Positions 10,050 through 21,721 of a DNA stretch of 64,000 nt are shown one piece after another; within the stretch, counting starts at the first letter, position 1, and each line of letters opens with the position of its first letter. The notes beneath the pieces are model-generated. The model worked only from the letters and a program-made list of their open reading frames with translations. It was not told the DNA's origin and made no database searches. A program made the position numbers and the translations under genes. The stretch is taken from the NCBI GenBank assembly GCA_020226215.1, contig CM035235.1, positions 45,165,511-45,229,510 of the forward strand, in the 5' to 3' direction. The DNA is from Sindora glabra (Eukaryota > Streptophyta > Magnoliopsida > Fabales > Fabaceae).

Positions 10050-10929
10050 CCAATCAGATCAAATTGAATCATACCACAAAAAAAAGTACCTGAAATCAAT
10101 TTCGTGCCTTTAGTACAATAACAATTACTTTTCTTTGATGTTAAGCTAGAGTAGCATTCACACGTTTAGTAATGCCCTTTCCCAAACAGCAACTTGAAAA
10201 TGAATTCAGATTCGCAAGAATAATATATTATACAGAAGACATTGCATATTGCAGGTCATTCACGAATGACAAAATTTACATGTAACAGTGTGTCTGAACT
10301 TGATGATTCCATATTCCTATAAAAGATACAGAACATAAAACAATGCCTGTAACTGATAGCACTTGGAAGATAGCTTTAGTGCTTCAACCCAACTCAAGTT
10401 GACAAAAAGTCATGATGAAGTTTGTGAAACACCAAACATTATCTATCACGAATGCATCTGCACTGAAATCAAAATTATATGAGTAAAAACCAGCAATCCT
10501 GCAAAGAAGACGGTTCATCAAAATACAAATGAAAGATTGAAGAAAGAAATTAGTAATCATCTAAGATGTATTGATAGTTGATTGTATCCTGGCTTAAACT
10601 ATAAAGATGATAACTAACGTCTTTCTTCAATTTTTGCTAACCATAAATAGTGTACATGAATTTGATTTAAGTGGTAGAGCATGAGAGCATCAGTGCTCAA
10701 ACTAAAAACAACACAAATGAAGAATCACTTCAATTTTATGTCAATAACACATAGAAATAAATAAATAAATAATAGTTATGGATTTGACATTAAAAGAATT
10801 ACTTTGACTATATTTAAAAATGGTCGTGATCTTTGTAATTTTTATGACAGAAAATAAAACAAGGTTAACTCTAGAGATTAGAGAGAGGGGGAAATATGGA
10901 TTGAGAACCCTCATGGATATGATTACTTG
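10050..10929. other. No gene recognised
   Basis: AT-rich spacer downstream (minus sense) of the long TNL pseudogene. It probably includes its old 3' untranslated sequence. No coding signature. Confidence 0.4.
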
Positions 10930-11063
10930 TCTAAATTCCATGTTGCCATTCCTTCAGTTTGGTTAGTTGAAGTTCGTTCTTGTGATGTCCACAAGAGTAG
11001 AGTTTTTCAAATTCATCTTCAATCTTTTCCTCCAAATAACTCCTTTTCTATATCAGAAGCATA

Positions 11064-11214
11064 TGTTATGAGAAAGGAATTCTTGAAGCCATATACCTAC
11101 AAGAGGCTGGTATGTCTATTAATAATAAAATATAGGATTATAAGAGATAGGCCCATGGCCCATATATCTTATAGTAAACAAGAAACTAATAACCTAATCC
11201 TTAATTTACTAACA
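11064..11214 (-). repeat. Copia 3' LTR (151 bp)
   Basis: TGTTATGAGAAAGG to TTACTAACA on the plus strand, followed by the polypurine tract CTCCCCCTCAAG (11,215-11,226). Confidence 0.9.
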
Positions 11215-11226
11215 CTCCCCCTCAAG

Positions 11227-14200
11227 TTAGAGCATAAATATCAAACATGTCCAACCTGTTACAAATATCACCAACCCATTTTCCTAAAAGAGCTTTAGTA
11301 AACAAGTCAGCCAATTGATCCCCAGTTCTAATGTGTCTCAGATTAATAATCCCTTACTAAAGTTTCTCTTTAACAAAATGACAATTAATTTCTATATGTT
11401 TTGTACGTTTATGAAAAACTAGATTTGTAGCAATATGTGTAGCTACTTGGTTATCACACCATAGTTGCATAATTTTATAAGGCTCAATTCCAAGTTGATG
11501 AAGAAGGTAGGAAATCCACACAAGCTCTAATGTAGCATAAGCCATAGCTTGATACTTAAACTCTGCACTTGAACGCGATACCACTGCTTGTTTCTTACTT
11601 TTCCAAGGCACAAAATTCTCACCAACAAACACACAATTCCTAAAGGTAGACCTTCTATCTATAAGACATCCAACCTAATTTGCATCAAGAAAGCCTTCTA
11701 TTCTGCAATAACCATGATTTTTATATAAAAGTCCACAACTAGGCACCTTCTTGAGATATTTTAGAATGTGCATGATTACATCCTAATAAGAAGTTCTTGG
11801 AGAGTTCATAAATTGACTTACTACACTTACCGGAAAGACAATATTAGGTCTAGTTATGGTAAGGTAGTTTAATTTACCCACTAGTTGTCTATACCACTCT
11901 AGATCTTCTAACAACTCCCCATCTTCCAAGTTAAGTTTAACTTTCAGAATCATAGAAGTATCATAGGGTTTAGAGCTAAGCATCCTTATTTCTTTCAAGA
12001 GATTAAGAATGTATTTCTTTTGAGATAAGAAGATTCCTTTCCTTCCTCGAACAATTTCAATCCCTAAAAAATATCGGAGTGCTCCCAAGTTTTAAGTCTA
12101 AAACTTAGTTTGAAGAAAAAATTTTAATCTTGAAATACCCAATTTATCATTACCATTGATCATAATGTCATCCACATAAACAACAAGAAAAATACAACCA
12201 GAATCTGATTGTTTATAAAAAAAATGAAGGGTCATGGTCACTTTTTTCATCCTAAACTCTATCATCACATCACTAAATCTCCTAAACTAAGCTAGACTTT
12301 TTTAGCTAACAAAGCTTGCCATACTCCCCTTAAGCAACAAACTTGGGCAATTGCTCCATATACACTTCTTCATATAAATCACCATGCAAAAATGTATTTT
12401 TAATATCAAGTTGATAGAGGGGCCAGCCATAAGATATAGTTAGAGAAATAAATAAGTGAATAGAAGTAAGTTTGCAATAGGAGAGAACATTTCTGAATAA
12501 TCAACACCATAGGTCTGTGCATATCCTTTTGCCACTAAACGAGCCTTCAACCGAGCAACAATGCCATTTAGGTTAACTTTCATAGTGAATACCCACTTGC
12601 ACCTAATAAAATTTTTACCAATTGGTAAGGACACAATATGCTATGTATGATTTTTCTCAAAGGCCATCAATTTTTCCTCTATAATAGCATGCCACCTAGG
12701 ATGAGAAAGTGCCTCTGCAACACACTTAGGAATATGATAGAATCCAACGAAGCAATATATGATTATAAGGAGATAGGTAGTAAGGAATCAGACATATATG
12801 TAGAAACGGGATAAGGATGATTAATGTTACCTTTCTGATTGCAACTATAAGTACCTTTTCGGTGGGCTATAGAAATATCAAGATCTAAGGGTAATGGAAG
12901 AGGATCTGGTGATGAAGTAATCAATAGAGGAGACAATGCTAGTTGTGATTCAATAATTGGTGATGTATTAGATGTCTCAATATTGTCAGATGACAATGCT
13001 ACAACTAGTACCTACACTCTATGAGAATAAATATGCTCAATAAGAGGACAAACCTAATTTTTTATAAGGAAGCCTAAGAATCTAAAGATGTATAATATGT
13101 CAGAAAATATTCATCAAAGGAATCAGACTCAAGTATGATAATGGAAAATTTAGAAGAGCCAAAAATATAATCTGGATTCAAAGAATGCAACATCAGAAGA
13201 TACAAAATAACAGTTCAAATCAGGAAAATAACATTGATACCCTTTTTATGTTCGAGAAAAACCAAGGACGACACATTTTAAAGACTGTGGATCAAGTTTG
13301 GAGATCTGAGGCTAATGATCTTGAACAAAATAAGTACAACTAAAGATACATGGATTGAGAGGAAACAAAAGCCCTAGAAGGAAATAAAATAGAGTAAAGT
13401 ACCTAACCATTAAGAACTGTGGATGGCATTCAATTGATTAGAAAACAAGCAGTGGAAACTACCTCTGCCTAAAATATCTTAGGCACTTTCATTTAGAATA
13501 AGAGTCCACGAGAAAGCTCCATCAAATGACAATTTTTTCTTTTAGTTACTCCATTTTGTTGTGGAGTAACCAGACAGGAAGATTGATGAATAATAACATG
13601 TTAAGATAAGTATAAAGAAAAAGGGTAGAAAAATATTCTTTAGAATTATCACTTCGTAAGTTTTGTATAGAAGTATAGAATTGATTTACAATTTCAATAT
13701 AAAAGGCAAAAAAAATGCTAAATAATTCAAACCAATTTTTCATGAAATAAAGCCAAGTGACTATTGAATAATCATCAACAAAAGTAATAAAATATCGATA
13801 ACCAAGTTTAGCCACCACTAGACATGGATCTCAAACATCAAAATGTACTAATTCAAAAGGAGATGCAACATATTTATTAATTCTAGGAACATAAGGTGGA
13901 CGATGTTGTTTAGTAAATTAACATGGTTCACAATTGAATTATGAAATAGAACTTACACTAGGAAATAGTTTCTTTAAAGATGCTAAGGAAGGATGACCTA
14001 AATGGCAATGCAATTAATATAGAGTAATGTTAATAGTTGTAGCAATAGGCCAAGGAACTTTTTCATCAAGCATGTATAGGCCACCATATTTATATCCTTT
14101 ACTAAAAATATTCTTCATCAACAGATCCTAAAAAACACAATAGCCAAGAAAGAGAAAAATACCACAATTACAAGCATGTATTAGTTGACTAACAGAAAGT

Positions 14201-14705
14201 AAGTTGAAAGGTAATTTAGAGAGGCATAAAACATTAAATAAGGAAATATCAGGGGTAACATTTACTGTACCATTCCTAACAATTAAAGCATTAGACTCAT
14301 TTGCTATAGTAGCACAAGAAAAGGAAGAAGTTTGGAAGGAAGACAAGATACCTTTATGACCTGTCATATGATTAGTGGACCCAGAATTAATTTTCCATTT
14401 AGATTAGGAATTGGAAACATATGCAGTGGGATTACCTATTTGAATCAAAGTTGTAATGGATTGAGTGGGTGGTGGTTGTCTAAAGACTTGAAATTGTAGG
14501 TATTTAATATATCCACTTTCAGAAATTCTTATAATAAATGGTTTCCCTTCTTTTTCTAACTTTTGATTAATTATCTTTCCACTAACTGAAAGCAAATCTG
14601 TAGCCATAATAGAAGACAACTTGCTGTCATTATTGTGTGTAGTTCTCACACCTAAATTAGAGAAATTTGCCATTATGAAAAAAGAATGATTGAAAAATAG
14701 CACTA
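11227..14705 (-). pseudogene. Copia gag/pol remnant
   Basis: From the element's 5' side: a gag C-terminal and linker region (14,703-14,404), then a protease site written KINSGSTNHMTG near 14,390. The catalytic Asp is replaced by Asn (AAT for GAT). Next, a pre-integrase region (NVTPDISLFNVLCLSKLPFN) and an integrase core (YFITFVDDYSIVTWLYFMKN, LRSDNSKEYFS; 13,818-13,546). RT starts CKWVFTMKV and LKARLVAKGYAQTYGVDYSE (12,634-12,440). A connection follows (ALRYFLGIEIVRGRKGIFLS, KLNYLTITRPNIVF; 12,088-11,783). RNase H comes last (SWKSKKQ-like PWKSKKQAVVSRSSAE, 11,632-11,357). Stops and frameshifts are everywhere. Confidence 0.85.
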
Positions 14706-15022
14706 AAATGCCAAAAAAATCAAGAAATTGTAATCAGAGTGCCCAAATCACAAATCTAACCACACAAGGAGGTGTAGAATTTGCCCAGAAAGTCATTGAA
14801 GAAAGTGCATCATTAGCGGATTATGCATGTGCTGCCACATGTCAGGAGAACTTTCCGTGTGCGTTGCTCATGCACTTCTGCAAGTGCCTCGCGTGTTGCT
14901 CATATGCCAATTCGATGAAGTTGCTGATCGTTAATCTACAATTTTATCAACCTAGATCTAGGAAAAATAGGTCGAATCTCCTTCAAATGCCCCGAATAGC
15001 AGCTCTAGATACCTAGATGAAG

Positions 15023-15035
15023 GCTCTAGATACCA
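15023..15035 (-). other. Primer-binding site
   Basis: TGGTATCTAGAGC on the minus strand, adjoining the 5' LTR. It is the tRNA-Met site with one extra T relative to TGGTATCAGAGC. Confidence 0.8.
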
Positions 15036-15183
15036 TGCTATGAGAAAGGAGTTCTTAAAGCCATATACCTATAAGAGGCTAGCATGTCTATTTATAATAA
15101 AATATAGGATTAGAAAAGATAACCCATGGCCCATATATCTTAGTAAACAAGAAACTAATAACCTAATCCTTAATTTACTAACT
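15036..15183 (-). repeat. Copia 5' LTR (148 bp)
   Basis: TGCTATGAGAAAGG to TTACTAACT. The usual CA end has become CT. The target copy GCATA follows at 15,184. Confidence 0.9.
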
Positions 15184-17255
15184 GCATATAATGGCAACAC
15201 TCCACAATTAACTCTCTTTAATTCTGTCCTTTAAGCCAATACTTCTATTCTCAATGTATGAGGATGAGGAATAGAAATCAGATAAGAACTCTAAGTTACT
15301 GGTGATGCACTAATTGTTTGCTTTGTGTTCTTTAAGTGTCTCTAATATATCATCCTGAATTTCATAATATAAGAAAACATATTCTGAAAGCACATCCATA
15401 ATGTATGAAGTGTATGCTCCCTTTTGAATCTAAGTAAATGCATGTAAACTGTGCATAAAAACTAATCAGTAATAGTGTGAATTAGCTTTTAGGCAAAAGA
15501 ATGATGTAGAAAGTGAAACTTAAGAGATTAGAATGTGGAGGAATCTCAAGAGCTATACAAATCTCTGTTGTCTGATACCTGAAGCAACTTGGAACTCTAC
15601 TTCCTAACAAGTTCACATAAACATTATGCCTCCACTCTAGAAACTTAACCCCATGATTCCTATAAATTTATTATGAACCATGCCCATAATGTTTATCTGT
15701 TCAGAACTATTCTTTAAGGACGTCAAAAACAATATATGAACCCATGCAATAACTAGACCAAGACCAATCAAAATTACCCAAAGGTTCATTTTCTCAAATC
15801 ATAGACCAAATTAGAAAACCAAATCCATAGGTAACAAGCTTCTACAACAAACAATTGTCAACAGTTTACCATCAAAATCCTCATTTAATTCATGATCACG
15901 AGGATCATATTCAGCATATGCTTTTAGCATTGATAACACATATGCTACATATTTCATTCTAGTTGATGCATCAACCATAATAGTTTTGCAAACATCTTAA
16001 ATTGGTTTGTAATTCACAAATTGAAAGTATTCCTTATAACTATGCCAATGGGGAGATGCTTTTGACTCTTGAAATTATCTTAGTAGTACTCTCTAGTTTA
16101 GGTTTCCAAAAAAATATTTGTATGAGCCCATTCATAGTTGAACTTGACATGGTTTTCCAAAGAAATGCATCCATATGCATACAAGCATTCTACTAGGGAG
16201 AGCTCTGGCAAAGACTAAAGCCTCTTGCAATAGTCGACATTAAGATATTGCAAGTGAGAAAGAAGTTAATGCTTGGAAGCAATGCCTCAATATTGGTTTC
16301 TCTCACAAATAACTCATGTAATGCCAATAATTAGCCTAAATCTCTAGGGAGTTCTAACAAATTTGAACAACCATACAAACTAAAAAATGTGATGGATGAT
16401 GAGATGTCAAATATACAAGGTAATTTCTTAAGTCTTAGGTAGTCACTAAAGTAAATATGAGTATTCAAAGTCTCCAAACTAAATTGGTAAAAGTCTTTTG
16501 GAAGATTCTCAAGTCTTATACACTCAGGAAAATTGAAGTAAACAAGATTCTTAGCTCGCTTTATTGATGAAGGAAACTCTTCAATTCCATTAACCTCTAA
16601 GTTCAAGGATTTTATTTTTTTTGAATTAACTAAAAACTCTACAAATCTTGAACACCTACTGAGGTTAAGCTATTAAGGAGATTTAGAAACCACATCACTT
16701 CGAATACATTGAAGCACCATGCAGTTGCTTAGATGTAGTGCTTTAAGAGAGTCAAGTGACAATTTACAAGAAGGAACATCTCACAAACTTACATAATTGT
16801 CTATATTTATTTCTTCCAAATTTGTAGATTTAGATAAATTTGGGAGCTTAGTCAAGAGTTTGCAACAACTAAAGCATAAAGACTTCAAAATAGGAAGATC
16901 CTATAAATTATGACAATTAAACATATTATTTAAGAATATTTGATTTGTATAAATAAGATTAAAATTACAAGAAATTAAATACCTGTTCTCCCTCCTAAAG
17001 ATTTTCAATGAGATTGCCTTGCAAATCAAGTTAAACTAGCATCTCCAGACAAAAAATGATGGCAAGCATTTCAATGGAAAGTGATCCCAATGGAAATAGT
17101 GAAGTTTATCAATAAGAGATTCAAGGCCTCATGGAGTTTGCACATAACTCCCATTACCATCAAGCAAATAGAATTTTAGAATCCTCCATTTTGGCATTCA
17201 ATTAAACATATCAAGGTTTAGTTCCATATCTTTATTTTAGCCTTATTCAATAATA

Positions 17256-17729
17256 TGGTCTTAACAGAGTAATGCATACCCTAACAATGAAAATTGTCAA
17301 ATGAATTAGGACGTAATAATATTATGTAACAACTTTATTTTTTAGACATATTAAATGATATGCAGTTTTAATTCAACAATATGAATTAATGCAATTGTAT
17401 ACTTACCTTTTTTTTTGTCTAAAAATAATGTAAATATTTTCAGGATCCCACAACTATTTCCTTAGTTTAAGGTTCTTTTAGAGATTCTTCATTAACAACT
17501 ATCAAATACATTTGTTGGCCTATGCTTGTGCACAACAAAAGTGAAACTTATGCTCGAAGTGATAATATGCACCTTTTGATCTTCTAATATTTTAGAGAGG
17601 AGTTTGGTTTGCAACTTTTTTTTGCCTTGCCTTGTCCATTCTTCTCTTAATTTTTCAAGAATGCAACATCCTTCAAATTGAGCAAAGTGTTTTTTAAATA
17701 GAATTTATGTAGTGGCAATCTTGCTTATA
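17256..17729. other. Old TNL intron/flank, no gene recognised
   Basis: Upstream (minus sense) of the first recognisable TNL pseudogene exon. Probably intron. No NBS motif is seen. The chromovirus LTR starts at 17,730. Confidence 0.4.
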
Positions 17730-19360
17730 TGTCACGAGCTAGCAACTTCACTTGCTAGATTATGTGATGCTTGTGATCAGCAACCTAAAAACAAGCTAGC
17801 CAAAGGTCATTCCCATGACACCCAAGTGGGCAAGTATGCTAGGCCACAAGATAATAAAGTGCACAGTGGATGATAAACATTCAAGGTAACCAAAACATAC
17901 ATAAGTAGGGGCAATGATAGCACATCATATAGCATAAAGCGTATTAAATGCAAGCACAAAGCACACAAGTGCAAAATATGTAATGCGGTTAAATGGGGGG
18001 CAAATACGACTAAAATTTAGGACATCGTAATTAGAAGAGGGGCTACTTCTATTATTCATATAATCCTTCACTACAATGTTAGAAATGTACAAGGGAGGCA
18101 CTAAACTGCACATTCTATCCCCTAGGCTAGTGCAAGGTTCCCACCATGGTCACCTAGCATTCCCCCCTAAAGAGCATTATGGACCAAAACCCATTTGGCA
18201 GCAATAAACATACTTTTTTTGAACCAACATAAAGACTTTTTGGCTTGCTCTGGGTGGAATTTTGCTATAAATTTACACTGGTAGAAAGATAAAAATGTAA
18301 GGATCACAGCCATGTGCTTTCCTACTTCTACTAGACAATTTTGTTGGTGTGTGTCCTAGGAACCAATCATATAGATGATTGAAGTAATGCACAAAGTATT
18401 ATATTTTATTTTAGGCAATTTAATTATTATATTTTATTTTTATAATTTTATTATTATTCTGCACGATTTATAACTTAATATAATAATTATCCTTGGAATA
18501 GTTTCGCTATTCCTAAAATACCCCTAGTCAAGTATTATTACGAAAAGGAAAGTAATAATACATCGAGATTAGCATGTATAGTGACTGATGATTACAAATT
18601 ATGGATATATGATATCAAGTCAATACATGAGCACATTGCTAGTGAACAATGTACTGGACTAACCCATTATAAGAATATTGCATAGATAGATGTATCATAA
18701 GTTATTCTCATATGATCATAAATACACATAAACCTTTGACTTGAAGTTACCACGGTTCCTTACATGAGGAATTACTCATTTTAATATTATCCTATGTCAC
18801 CTTTAATCAGGATGATGAATAGGGCATTGATTGGGTGTGTCATAAATTGTGCAGAGGGAAGTGAGTTATGTAGATGGGATTTTCTTACTCTTGTATAAAA
18901 GAGAAATATCATTGGGCCCCTTAATTGAGTGAGACTTAGAAATGCATGGTCATGCTCAATTGGATTAATATGTGATATTAATCATTTGTTTTAAGTCTAC
19001 TTAGTATCAAGAAATATAAATTGAACATTGATGAGGATGACACATTCCATGCCTCCAGTTCAATTTGGATATTATTACAAAAGGGTTATGATGCAAAACA
19101 TTGATCATGTATTAGGTGAATATCGAATCACAAAAATTCTTACTACTTGAGTGGCAGTGATGTATTGCTAGATACCGCTCACTGTCTATGGTTCAATAAT
19201 GAGTCATTGTCAATATAGTAAGAACCTACAGGGTCACACAAAAAGAGTAGGAATAAGACAATAATTAATTAGACTTTAATTATGTTAATATCCAATTAAT
19301 TGGACTTATTTTCGTGCATATATATATATTATTATTAAGAATAATAATGTGTTGTTCACG

Positions 19361-19361
<1 letters not shown>

Positions 19362-19394
<33 letters not shown>
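19362..19394. repeat. (TA)n microsatellite
   Basis: About 16 AT dinucleotide units inside the solo LTR. Confidence 0.9.
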
Positions 19395-19397
<3 letters not shown>

Positions 19398-19680
19398 GTG
19401 ATATTATTTGATATTAAAGTAATATCAAATAATTACGTTATCATATATTAGATAAATATATTATGAGATAATATTATTTTGATATTTGATAACTATATGC
19501 AATTATCTAATATTAAGATATTTATATTATGAGATAATATTATCTAATATTAGATAATTAATAGATAAGTCCTATCTCTCCTCATTATCTCTAGGATAAA
19601 GATAAAATGAGTTATTAAGTGTGATTAGGATTTTGGAAACATTATCCTAATAGGACTAGGATTATGGCTTGCCTAATTTC

Positions 19681-19690
19681 TATAAAAAGG
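19681..19690 (+). promoter_or_regulatory. TATA box inside the solo LTR
   Basis: TATAAAAAGG followed by GGCTTGAGGGCAGC. It looks like the LTR core promoter, about 345 bp before the LTR end, leaving a typical R-U5 length. Confidence 0.55.
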
Positions 19691-20214
19691 GGCTTGAGGG
19701 CAGCACATTATACACACCCTCAAAGCTTCCATACAAACCCTAAATCACTCAGAAAATATCCAATCCTAATTCCTAGAGAGAAAAATGCATCCTAGCAGAT
19801 TCGTGGAGGGTGAGAGGTTATTGTTCACTCCGTGTGGATATCGTAGAGATGCTGTACCTTCCGGCCGGTGTTTGATTCATCCGCTCTCAAGTTTTGATCA
19901 ATAGGAACATGAGTGCCTAATAGGTAAAATCCTAATCATTGATTTATGCTTTTTGCATGGATCCTAGATAGATTTCAGATCAAATTTTGAAATTCTGCTG
20001 CATATGATAATCCAAATTCCTAACAAACTTACCTTGATCAAAAATACAAGTAAAGTGCTAATACATAGAAAAATAGCAAAAATAGTACACAAGTTAGAAT
20101 GACCCCAAATTTAGGCTACAAGGTCTCCATCCTATGCTTGAATTATCTGCCAAGTTCCAACTTGAATGATGCTTGTTTGTTTGGTGAACTGTTGCACAAT
20201 GTTAACTTGTGACA

Positions 20215-20935
20215 TTCTTCCCCACTCAGTTGGTTGACATCCTTAGAGATTTTGCTGCTTGGAAGGCTTGAATCTACTGTTTGAACTCTAATAAGTCTTC
20301 TTCCTTCTCTGAATTGATCTCCTCATCTCCTAAACCCCTCCATCTCACTAAGAATTCCTTTCTGGGTTGCCTTCTCACTGTCACCACATGTTTAGCTAAA
20401 ATCTCTTCCACACACCTCTGTCTTCTGCTAGTGGGATTAACTTATGGCCTGGTGGGTTGGTTACAAGTCAAATCATCAACATCTGGATAATAGGGCTTTT
20501 AGTTGCTGACATGAATGACTAGATGAGTTTTTAGCCATTTGCGTGGAGCAATCTTGTAAGTTGCCTTCCCCAACTCTTGCTATAATCGGTACTGGACTTT
20601 CATACTTGTAAAGCAATCGGCTATCTCTGACCCTTACACTCTTCTATTTGGCAAGCAGCTTGATAAGAATAAGGTCTCCTACCTCAAATTTCAACTCTTT
20701 GTGCCCCTTATCTACTCACTTCTTCATTCTTTTTGAAGCTTTCTCTAGGTAAGTACGAGTAATTTCAATATTCATTTTCCAATCCTTAGTGAAATGGTGT
20801 GCACTAGGATTCACCCCCTTTGTACACTCCAGACACAGTGTGGGGTAAGAGTGGCTGCTAACCCATAACAATCTCAAATGGGCTCTTATTGGTAGCAGTA
20901 CTCTTCTGACCATCATATAGCCAATGAATGAAGGA
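20215..20935 (-). pseudogene. Gypsy integrase C-terminus and chromodomain
   Basis: Minus frames show the integrase tail (SAHHFTKDWKMNIEITRTYL, 20,850-20,760), then GDLILIKLLAK and RLLYKYESPVPIIARVGEG, the GPF/Y-like module. A chromodomain-type end follows: RRCVEEILAKHVVTVRRQ, EFLVRWRGL, INSEKEEDLLEFKQ. Chromodomains steer integration to particular chromatin. There are several stops. The upstream catalytic DDE triad is not in this fragment. Confidence 0.75.
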
Positions 20936-21183
20936 AATTTTTTTTCCTCTCTTCCTTTTTATTTTGTAAATGTAAATATTTAAAAAATTTTAAATAGAAA
21001 TAATTATATTCTAAAGAAACCGTGGATATAGGAACACTTAGTATGCAACCTACCCTAATATTTTTAAAAATTTAAATTATATATAAATTTTTTTGTGAAA
21101 AAAATTTAGTCATTTGGCCCTCTTTAAAAAATAAATTAAATATGAGTGACAATATAATGGCTAGGTAATGAAAATTTACATTG

Positions 21184-21715
21184 GATCACCCAAAATTCAA
21201 CAAATCAAAATGGAAGAAAAGGATATTCATGCCATACTCCAAAATAAAGAAGAAGAAAGGTCATAAGTGATGAAAAATCATGCCATAAAGGATGAATTCT
21301 TTGATAAGTGATGGTAGATGCTACAATAGTTGAATCCCTTAGATAAGTCTTAAAGTTCATACAAGAACTAAAAAGAGAATAACACTATCAATAAAAAAAA
21401 GGTAGCAACCATTCACTCAAGGTGTCAAATCTAATTGTTAGAATGGTCTCCATAAGGAACAAGTCTCTTCATTTAACTTTCTAAAACCTATATTGAAAAT
21501 GGGCTCAAATGACATAAGTAGGTTTAAAACTATCATACTAACTTAAACATGATAAAAGGGGCTCTAAATAACATAGCAAATGACTTAAGGTAAAATATTA
21601 AATACTTTAAAGCAAAATGGGCCAAAAACATATTCAACCTAAATCAAAGCCAAAATGATCTCAAATGAGGTAGTACACAAAATAATACAATTACGGTCCA
21701 AAATATAGCAAAATG
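21184..21715 (-). repeat. LTR-like direct repeat, left copy
   Basis: Its clear homology to 22,785-23,080 covers 21,184 to about 21,530. The outer limit near 21,715 is a guess from where the pol frame ends. Confidence 0.55.
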
Positions 21716-21721
21716 GCCAAA

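Larger units (their letters stand above)
11064..15183 (-). mobile_element. Copia retrotransposon, full structure, decayed
   Basis: 4,120-bp minus-strand element with LTRs of 151 and 148 bp and target duplication GCATA (11,059-11,063 and 15,184-15,188). It has a polypurine tract and a tRNA-Met-like primer-binding site. Protease, integrase, RT and RNase H are recognisable in order but riddled with stops. The 3' untranslated stretch after RNase H, beginning ACTCCCCCTCAAG on the plus strand, matches that of the 1.7-kb Copia at 4,461, so the two are related families. It is inserted in the post-LRR coding region of a TNL pseudogene. Confidence 0.93.
10930..17255 (-). pseudogene. TNL pseudogene: LRR and C-terminal exons
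   Basis: Minus-strand 3' half of a TNL. One exon (about 17,255-16,983) reads MELNLDMFN, LKFYLLDGNGSYVQTP and LHYFHWDHFPLKCLPS. It ends at a CAG|GTATTT donor, like exon 3 of the open TNL. The next exon begins near 16,900 (LPILKSLCFSCCKLLTKLPN) and runs through LRRs: ALHLSNCMVLQCIRSDV, GIEEFPSSIKRAKNLVYF, CSNLLELPRDLG. It then enters the post-LRR domain (MKYVAYVLSMLKAYAEYDPR, 15,990-15,880). The domain continues to NCGVLPLYASDIEKE, where a Copia (11,064-15,183) is inserted. Coding resemblance resumes at 11,063 and fades by about 10,930. Several stops precede the insertion point, so decay is not due to the Copia alone. NBS and TIR are absent upstream. Confidence 0.82.
18342..20025 (+). repeat. 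Solo LTR, 1,684 bp, nested in an LTR
   Basis: Begins TGTTGGTGTGTG and ends TTCCTAACA. It is flanked by AATTT on the left and AACTT on the right, a 4-of-5 target duplication. It carries its own TATA box and leader-like GC-richer stretch but no internal domain. Strand is assigned from the promoter direction. It is probably left by LTR-LTR recombination. Confidence 0.65.
17730..20214 (-). repeat. Chromovirus 3' LTR, interrupted
   Basis: Inverted ends TGTCACGAGC and AACTTGTGACA. Without the insertion at 18,342-20,025 the LTR is about 800 bp. Confidence 0.72.
17730..20935 (-). mobile_element. Gypsy chromovirus, 3' part
   Basis: Minus-strand Ty3/Gypsy fragment: integrase C-terminal half and chromodomain (20,935-20,215), a polypurine tract GAGTGGGGAAGAA, and a 3' LTR whose ends are TGTCAC and GTGACA (17,730-20,214). 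The LTR is split by a solo LTR. Everything upstream of mid-integrase is missing. The left flank bases are TTATA, but the partner target copy cannot be checked. Confidence 0.82.

Noticed and set aside
15700..15800. Hydrophobic minus stretch NLWVILIGLGLVIAWVHILF as a membrane segment of a new gene
   Set aside because: It lies where the TNL post-LRR domain is expected and follows KAYAEYDPR of the same pseudogene. More likely it is shifted-frame reading of that domain.
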